A stretch of 47,895 nucleotides of DNA, taken from the IMG/VR virus record IMGVR_UViG_3300035698_006765, positions 1-47,895 of that record. The stretch is one strand, 5' to 3'. Position numbers and translations under genes: made by a program. Positions 15,873 through 25,718 of this stretch are shown one piece after another (the first letter of the stretch is position 1; each line of letters starts with the position of its first letter). A model generated the notes under the pieces. That model made no database searches, was not told the origin of the DNA, and saw only the letters and a program-made list of their open reading frames with translations. This DNA is from a virus.

Positions 15873-17546
15873 TTATAGTGTTGGTGGCGGAGTTGGTGGT
15901 AAGCTGGCACCTACCGTAATATCACTGAATGATGCGGTGGCGGCGGAACTAATTTCTCCGTCACCGTATTGAGCGTAATATGTGTTAGACCCTGATATTT
16001 GGAACATTAATTGATTTGTACCAGCTGCTGCTCCGTTCATAAATGAATCTATATTTCCAAGGTACATATTACCTGCTAAAAAGTTATCCGGTCCGTTCAT
16101 ATAAACGTTCGACCCAGTAAAGAATAAACTAGAAGTAAGAAAAGATACATTTGATGGTTCTTTTGTGTTACCTAAAAATTCCAATTTAAAATCTATTCTA
16201 TCGTTTTGTTGATATGACGGAATTCTAATTAATGATTTAAAATGGGTTGGGGTTCTACCATCTAATGTATACGGTTTTATTGAAACATCGGAAATATACC
16301 ACGTACCAGTGTTTAATCTAAATACAGGGGTTACATTTCCATCTTTATCAGCCTTAAACCTATACGCAAGAATGTTCTTTACATCCGTACCATTGACGGC
16401 GTTATTAGTAATATATGATGATTGACTTTGATTTAATGGATATGGGATAATCGCTGGATTATCTACTGTATTATATTCAAATTGGTTTGTAAATATAATA
16501 TTGTTACCATTGATTGATGCTGTCCCAAATGTAGCTGGGTTATATTCATCTATTATTCTACCGTATGTACGGTTTGTATCTCTAATTGCCGAGCCGGATA
16601 ACCAGAAGTCAAGCTTAGGCGATTTAATAATAGTGCCGTCCCAGTCATTAGCAGCATTAGCGGCTAATTTAAAAGAAATAATGTATTCATTATCTTTATA
16701 AATGGCTATGGGATTAGTTGACGTTAATTTAGTAAATACGTCATTTCTGGCAGGCGTTGTAAGCGTAGGAACGGCCATACCAATTTTGTAAGAATTCAAT
16801 ATAATAGAATTATCGATACCATTACTCACATTCGATAGTCCGCCCATTACACTAGAAGTCCAATAATAATTTGCATTGTTTGCGGAAATCATCTGCCCTA
16901 CATTTACAAACTGATTATTACTTGATGTTAAATTAACAAATAATTCTTGGGTTGTTACTTCATCTTCAGATATAACATCGAAATTCCGAAGGCCAGTGGT
17001 TCTCATCGAAGTTCGTATATAAGATACATTTCCAATTACAGGAATCATATCAGCAATTTCAATATTTACATATGATTGAAAATTGAAAGAACCGGTGTTC
17101 GGTGATTCTATGATTGACCTATACGTTATTTCGTATGAACTTCCACTAAATTCCGATGGAAAGAAGTCATATTTTAAAGACGGAACCTGACCATTACTAT
17201 TATATTCAACTTTAAATGTATACGGAGGTGATACTATGGCCAACCTATCATTCAAAATAGAAACAATAGTAGCTTCATATTTTGTATCAAATCCATCACT
17301 AATAGTAGATGATCCGGTGTTGGGACGCATTTCTTGTGGTGAAGCAACAGTAATTCTACCGCCTACATAATTTCGGCCGAAAACCGAGTCGGATGATTCT
17401 ATTATGGGTTGGCCGCCTATGACTCTATAAGCTACATTACCACCTGCTTGTTCGGTGATTTCCGACACGGTGGAAGCAGAATAATACTCAAGCCTTAGCT
17501 CGGATATATTTACTCGTGGTTGATGTGTAAAGGCTGGTCCTGGCAT
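15873..17546 (-). CDS. Virion structural protein (tail/fibre-like)
   Basis: This 557-residue Ser/Thr/Asn-rich beta protein begins MPGPAFTHQPRVNISELRLE and ends in a proline-rich tail, ASLPPTPPPTL. Segments such as WYISDVSIKPYTLDGRTPTH and IDFKLEFLGN suggest jelly-roll or carbohydrate-binding modules. It lies between the gp46/47 fusion and another fibre-like gene, behind its own promoter-like element. It was called structural from composition and neighbours; I do not recognise an exact T4 counterpart. Confidence 0.7.
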   Translation of the reverse strand: MPGPAFTHQPRVNISELRLEYYSASTVSEITEQAGGNVAYRVIGGQPIIESSDSVFGRNYVGGRITVASPQEMRPNTGSSTISDGFDTKYEATIVSILNDRLAIVSPPYTFKVEYNSNGQVPSLKYDFFPSEFSGSSYEITYRSIIESPNTGSFNFQSYVNIEIADMIPVIGNVSYIRTSMRTTGLRNFDVISEDEVTTQELFVNLTSSNNQFVNVGQMISANNANYYWTSSVMGGLSNVSNGIDNSIILNSYKIGMAVPTLTTPARNDVFTKLTSTNPIAIYKDNEYIISFKLAANAANDWDGTIIKSPKLDFWLSGSAIRDTNRTYGRIIDEYNPATFGTASINGNNIIFTNQFEYNTVDNPAIIPYPLNQSQSSYITNNAVNGTDVKNILAYRFKADKDGNVTPVFRLNTGTWYISDVSIKPYTLDGRTPTHFKSLIRIPSYQQNDRIDFKLEFLGNTKEPSNVSFLTSSLFFTGSNVYMNGPDNFLAGNMYLGNIDSFMNGAAAGTNQLMFQISGSNTYYAQYGDGEISSAATASFSDITVGASLPPTPPPTL

Positions 17547-17559
17547 TGTATTTTCCAGA

Positions 17560-17568
17560 TATAAGTAT
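17560..17568 (-). promoter_or_regulatory. Late-promoter-like element ATACTTATA
   Basis: The coding strand reads TTGATACTTATATC about 14 bases upstream of the ATG at 17546. It overlaps the TGA stop of the gp47-gp46 fusion. It would switch from replication genes to structural genes. Confidence 0.4.
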
Positions 17569-20500
17569 CAATATATTACTTTACTAAATCCTTTTATCTT
17601 ATCGATTTCAATTAAGTCATCTGTCATGTCACGCATTACATCAATATGAGATATAATGAATATAAAATCAAATTGGACCTTCAAACAATCGAATAACGTA
17701 TCCAATGATGATATGTTTTGTGAGTCCAAATTTCCAAATCCTTCATCAACGCAAAGAAAGTTAGGCCTTGGTAAGTTAGATATATTAATTAAGGCCACAC
17801 GAATTGCTAATGACGCAACAAATTTTTCCATGCCGGACGTTAATTCAAGAGGCCATTTATCATCACCATACGCAATATGAGTCAATATATTTTTTCCATC
17901 AACATTAAACTCAATTCTAAAATCAACTATCTGAGATAATATTTGATTTACTTCACTTTCAATGTGAGGTAATACATCAGATATTATTGTGTATGGTATA
18001 CCATTACGCTTAACAGCATCGAGATAATATTCATACGCTTTTAATTTCAATTCTAATTGGTGTGCTTGATTTATATGATTATTAATATCGCTTACCTTTG
18101 TAGTCGATACTTTCATATCACTTATTATATCTTGTAATTCTGAATTAATCTTATCATATGCTATATCCAATAAATCAACATTACGTATACACTCATCAAT
18201 CTTTAATTGAACACGTTGGTTATGTATGATTGATTTCTTATGTGTTTCATATAGAGTTATATCAGATACAATTGATTGTATTTTGCTTTTTGATTTTACT
18301 ATATTAGATTCTATAACAGAATAATTAGATTTTATATTCATCAGTACATTGGAATACTTACTTAATTCTGATATTAAATTATTATAATCTTCTATATCAG
18401 AATATCTATTGGCGCATGTATCCAATTTAGACTTTAATATATCTCTGTCCGATAGTAGATTGGAAACAATACCCTTATCATTATCCAAATCCTTTTTGAT
18501 TTTGAATGCACTTTGAACAAACGGTGTATTTTTACAAAAATCACAATCGGGGTCGAATTGACCTATGGCATTCAACTTATCTATTTTAGCTTTAACCGAT
18601 ACTTTTAAAAGTTCGATCTTTTGAATTACGGTATTATGACCTGTGTTATGTTGTTCCCATGCTTTATGTTCGGTTTTTATTTTATCTATATCAATTAAAT
18701 TCAGCTTATCATTGATAACTATTAACTTAGATTCAATGTTAACCTTACTTTCAATTTCGTCTGATAGATGTTCTTCTAATGTTATTAGATTTGCCTCTTC
18801 TAATGATTTATTTTCATTTAGACTATCTATGTCCAATTTAGAAGACAGATTAATAAGATCTTTATTTAAACTAGCTATGGTATCCGTAACAGACTTTATT
18901 TCATCTTTTTTTAATTTAAGCTTATCAGATACATCAATTTTATTAGATGCTAAAGATAAAAGTTTGGTTTCTTGATCTATTAATTGTTCATCATAATCTA
19001 CGTTCTTAAATGTTTTCAGTAAAACCGAAACTTCCTTCACCTCATCGTTTGCAAGTTGATATAATTCCTCGAATATAGATATATCCAAAAACTGAGCAAG
19101 GAGATCTTTCTTTTCTGTTTGTGATTTATCAATAAATCCGGTACTATTATTTTGCACTGAAAGTGATGTTAGTACAAAGTCATCGTATGTTCCAAGTAGT
19201 GATCTAATCGATCTATTAGTATCTCTACGTTGTTCACCATTTAAAGATATTATGTTACCGGATTCTATTGTCCAGAAATTAACAAGTACCTTTACCGATC
19301 CATTTTTTTGCTTCTTTGCTTCTCTTTCTATGAAGTAGTCTTGGCCGGAAATTTCAAATGTAAATTTACACTGGAATGATGCCTTCCTATTGTTCATAAT
19401 ATCAAGAGCAGTACGACCTCTAGAGCACTTATCAAATATACAAAATGATAGTGAATCAAGTATAGATGACTTGCCAGAATGATTGGATGCAAATAGCCCT
19501 ACAATACCGTTAGCCTTCGTAAAGTCTATTTTGTTATTTCCTCCGTAACTAAACATGTTGGAAAATTCAAATAGCTTTGCTTTCCAATTAACATTTCTAG
19601 TTATTTCGATACCGCTTAATCCAGTATTTAGATTTTTATTAATCTTATGAACTTCATCTATTACCGAGTCATCAACGTTGTGATTAGTATATATGTATTC
19701 ATACAGTAATTCATTTTGATAATTAACATCTCTAATATTTCGTGATAATACCTGTGATGTTTTACTTGCGCCCAACGTAGATATTTTATCCATACGAATA
19801 GGAATAACATCGGTAGGTCTACATACAGTTCTAATTTCCTTTACTATTGTTTTTAGTTGGGCCTGCGTTGTATTTGAATGACGAATTCTTATACGTGGAA
19901 ATTTCGGTATATCATTTATACTGGGTAATTTTCCATTGGATATTTCCAATGTATAAAATCCAAATTCATTTTTAATATTAGTGAATTTGGGTGTACGGGT
20001 TTCAACGTCCCATATTGTACAGCCATGATTTTCATATGATTCACCAAAATTCTGCTGTATAAGTGACCCGGGCTGTAATATGGTACTATCATCATTATAA
20101 AATTGGCGCTTGTGAATGTCACCAAGCATAGACATATCATACCCATCAAACATTGATATTGGTAAATCTTTATTGGACACTCTATATCCCGTATCAGTTA
20201 CGGATTTGTCAACAGCGCCGTGAAATAAAGCTACCTTTGTGTCAGCCTCAAAGTCTTTTGATTTTATAAAAGAAGATGGTGAATCAAATATACCAAACAC
20301 AGTAAAGTGAACATTACCTATTTTATAAACGCCCGAATCCTTTAAATAATGTAAATTATCATTATCAATACGTTCTATGATTGGCGACAGTGCATCTAAC
20401 CTTGATAAATTATTCAGGTTGGCATCGTGATTACCAGCGATGACTATAGTAGTTCTACGTGATGCCAGCGCATCCAAAAAATCAGATACAATTCTGATTA

Positions 20501-20708
20501 ATTCCGGTGATATATCAGTCTTACTATGTACTATGTCACCACCGACATACACAATCGATTCAGGAGGTAATTTATCTATTATCGAATATAGCTTTTTAAA
20601 AATGCTTTTATATTCTTTATGGCGCTGATAGTTCCTAATATGAATATCTGCGATATGCAATATCTTATTTACAGTATCAAAACTGTATGGTATTTTATTA
20701 ATTTTCAA
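17568..20708 (-). CDS. 47-46: Fused gp47-gp46 (SbcD-SbcC / Mre11-Rad50) recombination nuclease
   Basis: This 1046-residue single chain combines both subunits of the T4 recombination exonuclease. The N-terminal part is a calcineurin-type phosphodiesterase: HIADIH (18-23), VGGDIVH (55-61), AGNHD (91-95), LFHGAVD (161-167) and GDIHKRQ (196-202). From about residue 375 it becomes an SMC-like ATPase: Walker A ASNHSGKSS (407-415), long coiled coils broken by a CDFC zinc hook (722-725), ABC signature LTSGMEKF (956-963), Walker B FLCVDEGF (984-991) and ISHID (1019-1023). In T4 the two are separate genes; the complex makes 3' single-stranded ends for recombination-dependent replication. Every motif appears intact. 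The stop overlaps a promoter-like element. Confidence 0.93.
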   Translation of the reverse strand: MKINKIPYSFDTVNKILHIADIHIRNYQRHKEYKSIFKKLYSIIDKLPPESIVYVGGDIVHSKTDISPELIRIVSDFLDALASRRTTIVIAGNHDANLNNLSRLDALSPIIERIDNDNLHYLKDSGVYKIGNVHFTVFGIFDSPSSFIKSKDFEADTKVALFHGAVDKSVTDTGYRVSNKDLPISMFDGYDMSMLGDIHKRQFYNDDSTILQPGSLIQQNFGESYENHGCTIWDVETRTPKFTNIKNEFGFYTLEISNGKLPSINDIPKFPRIRIRHSNTTQAQLKTIVKEIRTVCRPTDVIPIRMDKISTLGASKTSQVLSRNIRDVNYQNELLYEYIYTNHNVDDSVIDEVHKINKNLNTGLSGIEITRNVNWKAKLFEFSNMFSYGGNNKIDFTKANGIVGLFASNHSGKSSILDSLSFCIFDKCSRGRTALDIMNNRKASFQCKFTFEISGQDYFIEREAKKQKNGSVKVLVNFWTIESGNIISLNGEQRRDTNRSIRSLLGTYDDFVLTSLSVQNNSTGFIDKSQTEKKDLLAQFLDISIFEELYQLANDEVKEVSVLLKTFKNVDYDEQLIDQETKLLSLASNKIDVSDKLKLKKDEIKSVTDTIASLNKDLINLSSKLDIDSLNENKSLEEANLITLEEHLSDEIESKVNIESKLIVINDKLNLIDIDKIKTEHKAWEQHNTGHNTVIQKIELLKVSVKAKIDKLNAIGQFDPDCDFCKNTPFVQSAFKIKKDLDNDKGIVSNLLSDRDILKSKLDTCANRYSDIEDYNNLISELSKYSNVLMNIKSNYSVIESNIVKSKSKIQSIVSDITLYETHKKSIIHNQRVQLKIDECIRNVDLLDIAYDKINSELQDIISDMKVSTTKVSDINNHINQAHQLELKLKAYEYYLDAVKRNGIPYTIISDVLPHIESEVNQILSQIVDFRIEFNVDGKNILTHIAYGDDKWPLELTSGMEKFVASLAIRVALINISNLPRPNFLCVDEGFGNLDSQNISSLDTLFDCLKVQFDFIFIISHIDVMRDMTDDLIEIDKIKGFSKVIY

Positions 20709-21615
20709 TTTTTAATGTCATAATTTGATAGGAATCCGTTGGCGTGGATGACGTAATAATGTCAGCCATACCTTTCTTTCCAATTTCGTTTGGGTCTTTA
20801 TCCCCAAGGCCAATTAGGTGGACGGATATTCCGTTGTTCATAAAATATTCAGAATGAGCAATAGACCGTTTTATTGCATCGCCGTCAAGTATAATGTTTA
20901 TTCTACTTACATTATTCTGTACTATTTTTAATTTCAATTCTGATAATATATTTGTACCGTATAGCGGTACTGTATTGTCTCCTGTAGATATAGCGTCTAT
21001 AGGTGATTCCACTATGTTTATAGGTTCATTCCAATTAATAAGTAATTCGTTTCCTATTATATCCTTAGTTACATTGGGGAGTTTATGTTTAAACCCAGAT
21101 TCATAATATGCCCTTCCTACAAAAAAATTAACTTTTCCATTTGAATCATATGATGGGAATATTATCATATTCGAATATGCTCCTGTTTCACAATATCCTA
21201 TATTATAACGTAGTATATCGTACTTAGTAATGTTACGTTTTTTTAAATATTTAACTGCATTTCTATAGTTCATTGAATTGTATGACCCGGCGGTAATGGG
21301 TATAAATTCCAATGGGAGGGAAACCGTAGTATTGTTTTCTTTTTTATCACCGTCTATATTATAGGACGTTTTAGGTACTAATTTAATCAGAGCTTTAAGA
21401 TTCGAATCAGATGCTCCAAACTTATAAAACAACGTTGATAATCTGTTACCGGCTTGCGCGCATATCCAACAATGCCACTTATGACTCACAAGGTTAATTG
21501 CTAGCTTCTTTTTTCTATGGAAACAATACGGACAATGAACCATATATTCATCGGCCTTCGGTATTGACGGTTCAATTACCGTTGACAATAAACTTACCAG
21601 TTTTTGTTGCAGCAT
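20698..21615 (-). CDS. 61: DNA primase (gp61-like)
   Basis: This 305-residue DnaG-type primase has an N-terminal zinc-binding domain CPYC (28-31)...HCWIC (48-52). The TOPRIM domain has VESPIDAIS (Glu203) and IILDGDAI (Asp244, Asp246). It makes RNA primers for lagging-strand synthesis with the gp41-type helicase, which is not in the window. The ATG at 21615 was chosen over a TTG two codons upstream. It overlaps the gp47-gp46 fusion by 11 bases, so replication and recombination genes form one unit. Confidence 0.9.
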   Translation of the reverse strand: MLQQKLVSLLSTVIEPSIPKADEYMVHCPYCFHRKKKLAINLVSHKWHCWICAQAGNRLSTLFYKFGASDSNLKALIKLVPKTSYNIDGDKKENNTTVSLPLEFIPITAGSYNSMNYRNAVKYLKKRNITKYDILRYNIGYCETGAYSNMIIFPSYDSNGKVNFFVGRAYYESGFKHKLPNVTKDIIGNELLINWNEPINIVESPIDAISTGDNTVPLYGTNILSELKLKIVQNNVSRINIILDGDAIKRSIAHSEYFMNNGISVHLIGLGDKDPNEIGKKGMADIITSSTPTDSYQIMTLKIEN

Positions 21616-21641
21616 ATACAAATATAAGAAAAAAGAATCGA

Positions 21642-22109
21642 TTATCCAAACATTTCTTTACTATTTTCAGAAATAATTGATTTTTCAGGTGAAGTGTGCT
21701 TAACACCAATAAATTTACGGCTACCTATACTTGAATTATAATATTCCCTCGTACCATTTGAAAGTAATGACGTAAGTACATTTAATTTGTGCTGGTAGTT
21801 TTCTTCTAAATAATTAACTTCACCTTTACTAAATCCAATATGTAGTATTTGAAATGAAAACTTATCAATACCAATCGAATCAATATCAGCCTTAAGTTCA
21901 TCGGACGATGATGTATATTCTTTCCAATTACTTTCAGACCAAGTAACGCGTTTTCTTTTTTTCCCTTTTAACGGTGGACGCGATAACTTCCGAGTAAAAT
22001 ACTTTCTACCTACGTATTTTCTATCGGTAATAGTATTTGTAATTAAATAAACAAACCCATGGGCTCCGGGCGGAACATCAGTAAATGCCGTACTATTAAA
22101 CATCCACAT
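21642..22109 (-). CDS. GIY-YIG nuclease domain protein
   Basis: This 155-residue protein has the GIY-YIG signature as GFVYLITN (18-25) with KYVGRKYF about 14 residues on. A basic GKKRKRVTWSESNWKEY stretch follows, then a candidate catalytic Glu in VNYLEENYQHKL. Relatives occur in many T4-like phages with a conserved place, so it may be a resident DNA-processing nuclease rather than a recent homing endonuclease. It sits between PhoH and primase with tight spacing. Two ATGs (22109, 22103) are possible. Confidence 0.75.
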   Translation of the reverse strand: MWMFNSTAFTDVPPGAHGFVYLITNTITDRKYVGRKYFTRKLSRPPLKGKKRKRVTWSESNWKEYTSSSDELKADIDSIGIDKFSFQILHIGFSKGEVNYLEENYQHKLNVLTSLLSNGTREYYNSSIGSRKFIGVKHTSPEKSIISENSKEMFG

Positions 22110-22112
22110 GTA

Positions 22113-22781
22113 TTATATTCCATTTAGTCTTTCTAATACATCATCAATTGCTTCGTGTCTGTGGTTATCCAGTAGATGTACTATATTAATATATTCCGAA
22201 CCTTTCAATTTAGCCAATTCATTTATAGCTGAATAGTTACGGTCTCTTAAGTCTACTTGTTGCTGGTCGCCTGTAAATATCATGTATGACCCTTTACCAA
22301 GTCTACCCAATACCATTGCTAATTGAGCTTTACTTAAGTTTTGAAATTCATCAATTATGCAAATTGCGTTTTCGAACGTTCTACCTCGGAAGTGGGCAAG
22401 TGATACAAGTTCAATGTCCTCGTTTACTTCCATTTTCTCAAGTACATCAGGCTTATTATACACCTTACGCATGTTACTACGAATTGGTATAAGCCACGGC
22501 GCCATTTTTTCCTTTTCTGTTCCAGGAAGAAACCCATTATCTTCAGTTGATACCGTTGGTCGCGTAATAATTATTTTATCTACTGTACGTTTGAAGAAAC
22601 AATCAAGTGCAATTTGAACGGCAAGTAACGTCTTACCACTTCCAGCCTTACCAATAAGGAATGAAAATGGATGGATTAATACACTGGCCTTTGCAATTTT
22701 TTGTTCGTCCGATAGCTGTAGTGAAAATTTAATGTTGCCTTTGGGCACACGTTTTTCAGAGTTTTGTTTTTTAGGTTCCAT
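22113..22781 (-). CDS. phoH: PhoH-like ATPase
   Basis: This 222-residue P-loop ATPase of the PhoH family is common in marine T4-like phages. It shows Walker A GKAGSGKT (44-51), Walker B CIIDEFQN (141-148), and the family signatures ITRPTVSTEDNGFLPGT and TGDQQQVDL. The biological role in phages is not settled; links to phosphate starvation and RNA metabolism have been proposed. It has no clear ribosome site. It begins the PhoH, GIY-YIG, primase, gp47-46 group after the tail genes. Confidence 0.93.
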   Translation of the reverse strand: MEPKKQNSEKRVPKGNIKFSLQLSDEQKIAKASVLIHPFSFLIGKAGSGKTLLAVQIALDCFFKRTVDKIIITRPTVSTEDNGFLPGTEKEKMAPWLIPIRSNMRKVYNKPDVLEKMEVNEDIELVSLAHFRGRTFENAICIIDEFQNLSKAQLAMVLGRLGKGSYMIFTGDQQQVDLRDRNYSAINELAKLKGSEYINIVHLLDNHRHEAIDDVLERLNGI

Positions 22782-22784
22782 AAT

Positions 22785-24563
22785 TTAAGTATCAAATCGT
22801 ATCATAAATGTTATATCGTAATCAATTGGCTTTTTTACTGCCTGAGCCAATTTACCGATGGCTAATAATTCATTTGAATCATTATATAGTCCTACCGTAG
22901 TGATGTACGGTGAAAATTCTTCTGAGTCAACAAACGATGAACTAATTATACCGAATGAAGATGATGCTGGGTCTAATGTAGTAGGATTTTGAGTTATTGA
23001 GAATTCAGAATCTAGCACCTGGCATAAATAAATATGCTCTGATATGTCATGACTTCCTTTGAATGATAATTCAAATTCAGAATCCTTTATACTGTGATAA
23101 TGGCCAGACGGAATAGAATTAATTGGTGGAGTGATGGTTGCTATACCATGTTCGTAAAACACATTACCTACAATATTTGTTGCACTTTCGGATACATATA
23201 AACTTGATGTAGCCGTACTATCTATAGCAGAATCCCATAATCTAAATTGAGACATTTCGAATTGACCCGGTCGTATTATGTTTCTGTTCTTTTTATATTC
23301 TACATGTTTTGCTAGCCCTGGATCGTAATAGTTATTTTTATATCCATATGGCCTTCCGCCAATATGTACATTGGTTGGTGTTGTTACCGATACGCCATCT
23401 GCGGGATCAGCTACTGTCGAGCTATAGACACCGCCCGTTGATTGTAATCCTATTGTTAAATTGGATCCTGATTTTTGAAATAATACTGAATACCAAGTTG
23501 CAGACGATAATTTTAATGCCGCTGATTCAAACATTTCACCGTTGGTTCTACTCTTTCGCCTAAAAATAATATCTCTATTAGTAGAACCGGATATAGCTAT
23601 TTCAAACGGAATATGTTCGTTGTCAAATTCACGCTTAGTTACAATTATATTTTCTTCGTGTGGTACTAATGTTCGTCTTGTAGCTGAGGGAGAACCAGCG
23701 GCGATGGCTTCGCCGGGCGGGTCTGTATCTATTTCGTATCCACCTTCATAACTTTCTTCGGTTGGTTGGAATATAGGAATTCTAATCATAAACGAAACGG
23801 CGAAGTCTCTATCAAATATAAAGTCCTTTGAATTTTCTATTTCTATAAATTGATTATCAGTTGGGTCTTCAATTGTACCCGGACCGTATGACCCTGTGCC
23901 ACCAAAGAAAGCGTAGCTTCTACTTAATTCAGAACTTAAAGAGTCATCTTTGAATTGAATTCTATACGCAGATGGAACTACTTTATACTTAGATACATAA
24001 TCAACGGGTGTTACATTAACCTGATTATCATTATTATATAAATACCCCTCGTTGAATCCAATATACAAAGATAAATCATCTATACTTTGGTAAGTAGACG
24101 GTGAAGTTGAATCATATAGATTTCCATTACCATCATCTTTAATTACAGTTGAACCGGATGTTATACTAAATGTATTCGGTTGTATGGAATTACCAAAAAT
24201 AACCGACGGAATAGACATAACGGTTATGTCTCTATTTAATTCTTTGTATTGGCCAACACGGGAGCAAAACGTTTTGGGTGGATTATCATATGGATAATCA
24301 ACGTCCTTTGGAGACTGATAATATAGGTTATTAATGGACCTATGAATCAAGTGCTTATATTGACCATTTGATGTTGTTTCTTCAATGGGTGTGTCGCCCA
24401 GTGAAGTATCAATTGTGTTAAAAGACCCTGTTATATATTTCCCTTCATAGAAAACAATCCCATAACTACCAGTTTCTTCGTTTTGAATTACCCAATTTTT
24501 ATGGGCCGTATGGTTAGTTATGTTCTTAGTTTCAGGAAGGAGTGTTTTGAAAACTAGAGACAT
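22785..24563 (-). CDS. Virion structural protein with ConA/LamG-like domain
   Basis: This 592-residue protein is Ser/Thr-rich. Its central part (about 215-440) has the layout of a concanavalin A/LamG-like beta sandwich: FAVSFMIRIP, IIFRRKSRTNG, WYSVLFQKSGSNLTIGL and NVHIGGRPYG. It ends with a module containing YITTVGLYNDSNELLAIGKL that is repeated in the next gene upstream. This suggests a tail or baseplate appendage, with a shared C-terminal docking module. A promoter-like ATATTTATA lies 21 bases upstream of the start. Confidence 0.7.
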   Translation of the reverse strand: MSLVFKTLLPETKNITNHTAHKNWVIQNEETGSYGIVFYEGKYITGSFNTIDTSLGDTPIEETTSNGQYKHLIHRSINNLYYQSPKDVDYPYDNPPKTFCSRVGQYKELNRDITVMSIPSVIFGNSIQPNTFSITSGSTVIKDDGNGNLYDSTSPSTYQSIDDLSLYIGFNEGYLYNNDNQVNVTPVDYVSKYKVVPSAYRIQFKDDSLSSELSRSYAFFGGTGSYGPGTIEDPTDNQFIEIENSKDFIFDRDFAVSFMIRIPIFQPTEESYEGGYEIDTDPPGEAIAAGSPSATRRTLVPHEENIIVTKREFDNEHIPFEIAISGSTNRDIIFRRKSRTNGEMFESAALKLSSATWYSVLFQKSGSNLTIGLQSTGGVYSSTVADPADGVSVTTPTNVHIGGRPYGYKNNYYDPGLAKHVEYKKNRNIIRPGQFEMSQFRLWDSAIDSTATSSLYVSESATNIVGNVFYEHGIATITPPINSIPSGHYHSIKDSEFELSFKGSHDISEHIYLCQVLDSEFSITQNPTTLDPASSSFGIISSSFVDSEEFSPYITTVGLYNDSNELLAIGKLAQAVKKPIDYDITFMIRFDT

Positions 24564-24583
24564 AAAGTGTGTACCTTATTTAG

Positions 24584-24592
24584 TATAAATAT
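24584..24592 (-). promoter_or_regulatory. Late-promoter-like element ATATTTATA
   Basis: The coding strand reads GATATATTTATAC 21 bases upstream of the ATG at 24563, in a 62-base gap. A TAAGG follows it as a weak ribosome site. Confidence 0.4.
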
Positions 24593-24625
24593 ATCAGTGT
24601 CTAGTTAAACACCAATTGTTAATTA

Positions 24626-25696
24626 TCAAAACAAGCCGGCCATGCCGTGCAGTAATCCTTGCAACGTAACGCTGGCAACTGCAAATAGAGCCCAAACGAA
24701 ATCGAGCTTCACCCTAACGGTTGTTTCACGTTCGAAATTCTTAAGAAACGGCTTACTTAATTTAGCTACCGCTAATAATTCATTTGAGTCATTATATAGC
24801 CCAACTGTAGTAATGTATACCTCGGGGTCATCATCCATAAATGAATATCGTAAGTATCCGCCAGAACCGGTAATGAACGTAGGATTATTAGAATAATTTA
24901 GTTCACTATTTCTAAGCCTTACAAAATAATGTGTTGACGAAACATCTTCCTGTGACCTTCCTGTGAAGGAATTACCACCTGTAACAGCCGTCCATATTTT
25001 ATTTATATTATCACCACTTGCGTTACTTCCTGTTTCAAATGTAGAAGCAATACCAGACTGTGACAATAGCGTAGTTGGCATTGCCAATACACCAATTTCA
25101 GGATAAAATACTCCATATTTTGTAGATACCGTGCCGTATACACCGTCAGTAATAGAACCACTTACAATATTATATACGCTTGACCCATTTACAGAATCAG
25201 CAGTTACCCTAGATGATTCATCTATTAATGTAATTGGTGGTAATGTATCTACCGATGCGGACAATGTTAATTCCCACCCGCCAGGGTTCATTTGTTCTTT
25301 GAATCTGGCGCGGTTGACTGATATAAACGCCATATCATTATAATCTGCTCCGTCTACTGTAAATACGCCGTCTGTGGGATTTAATAATAGATTGGCAAAC
25401 TGACTATAAACAGCCTTTGATGGTGTAATACCATCGGTTGCACCTGTCCATTTTGCTGAACCGGAACCAAGCCTATGACCCCAGGCTACGCTGTATTGTA
25501 CAGCGGCAGTTGTATCCGTGTCCGGGTGACCATCGTATACAAACCACTGATAGTTTCCTGAATCGGACCCAGTTTGAGTTGATGATGTATATGCGGCCAT
25601 AAGTGTACTTACTGTACCAGACCACAAATTAGATGTTAGGTCTCTGGATACAAATCCTTCCACTATATCGTCGCTATCAAATGTTTTAAATGACAT
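24626..25696 (-). CDS. Virion structural protein with repeated C-terminal module
   Basis: This 356-residue protein is Ser/Thr/Gly-rich. It begins MSFKTFDSDDIVEGFVSRDL and contains TVSTKYGVFYPEIGVLAMPT. The module YITTVGLYNDSNELLAVAKL is shared with the gene downstream at both protein and DNA level. It ends with a hydrophobic tail, VWALFAVASVTLQGLLHGMA. Such proteins are frequent beside the large tail proteins of marine T4-like phages. Virion location is inferred. Confidence 0.7.
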   Translation of the reverse strand: MSFKTFDSDDIVEGFVSRDLTSNLWSGTVSTLMAAYTSSTQTGSDSGNYQWFVYDGHPDTDTTAAVQYSVAWGHRLGSGSAKWTGATDGITPSKAVYSQFANLLLNPTDGVFTVDGADYNDMAFISVNRARFKEQMNPGGWELTLSASVDTLPPITLIDESSRVTADSVNGSSVYNIVSGSITDGVYGTVSTKYGVFYPEIGVLAMPTTLLSQSGIASTFETGSNASGDNINKIWTAVTGGNSFTGRSQEDVSSTHYFVRLRNSELNYSNNPTFITGSGGYLRYSFMDDDPEVYITTVGLYNDSNELLAVAKLSKPFLKNFERETTVRVKLDFVWALFAVASVTLQGLLHGMAGLF

Positions 25697-25718
25697 ATTC
25701 TTTCAAGTTTATTTTATA

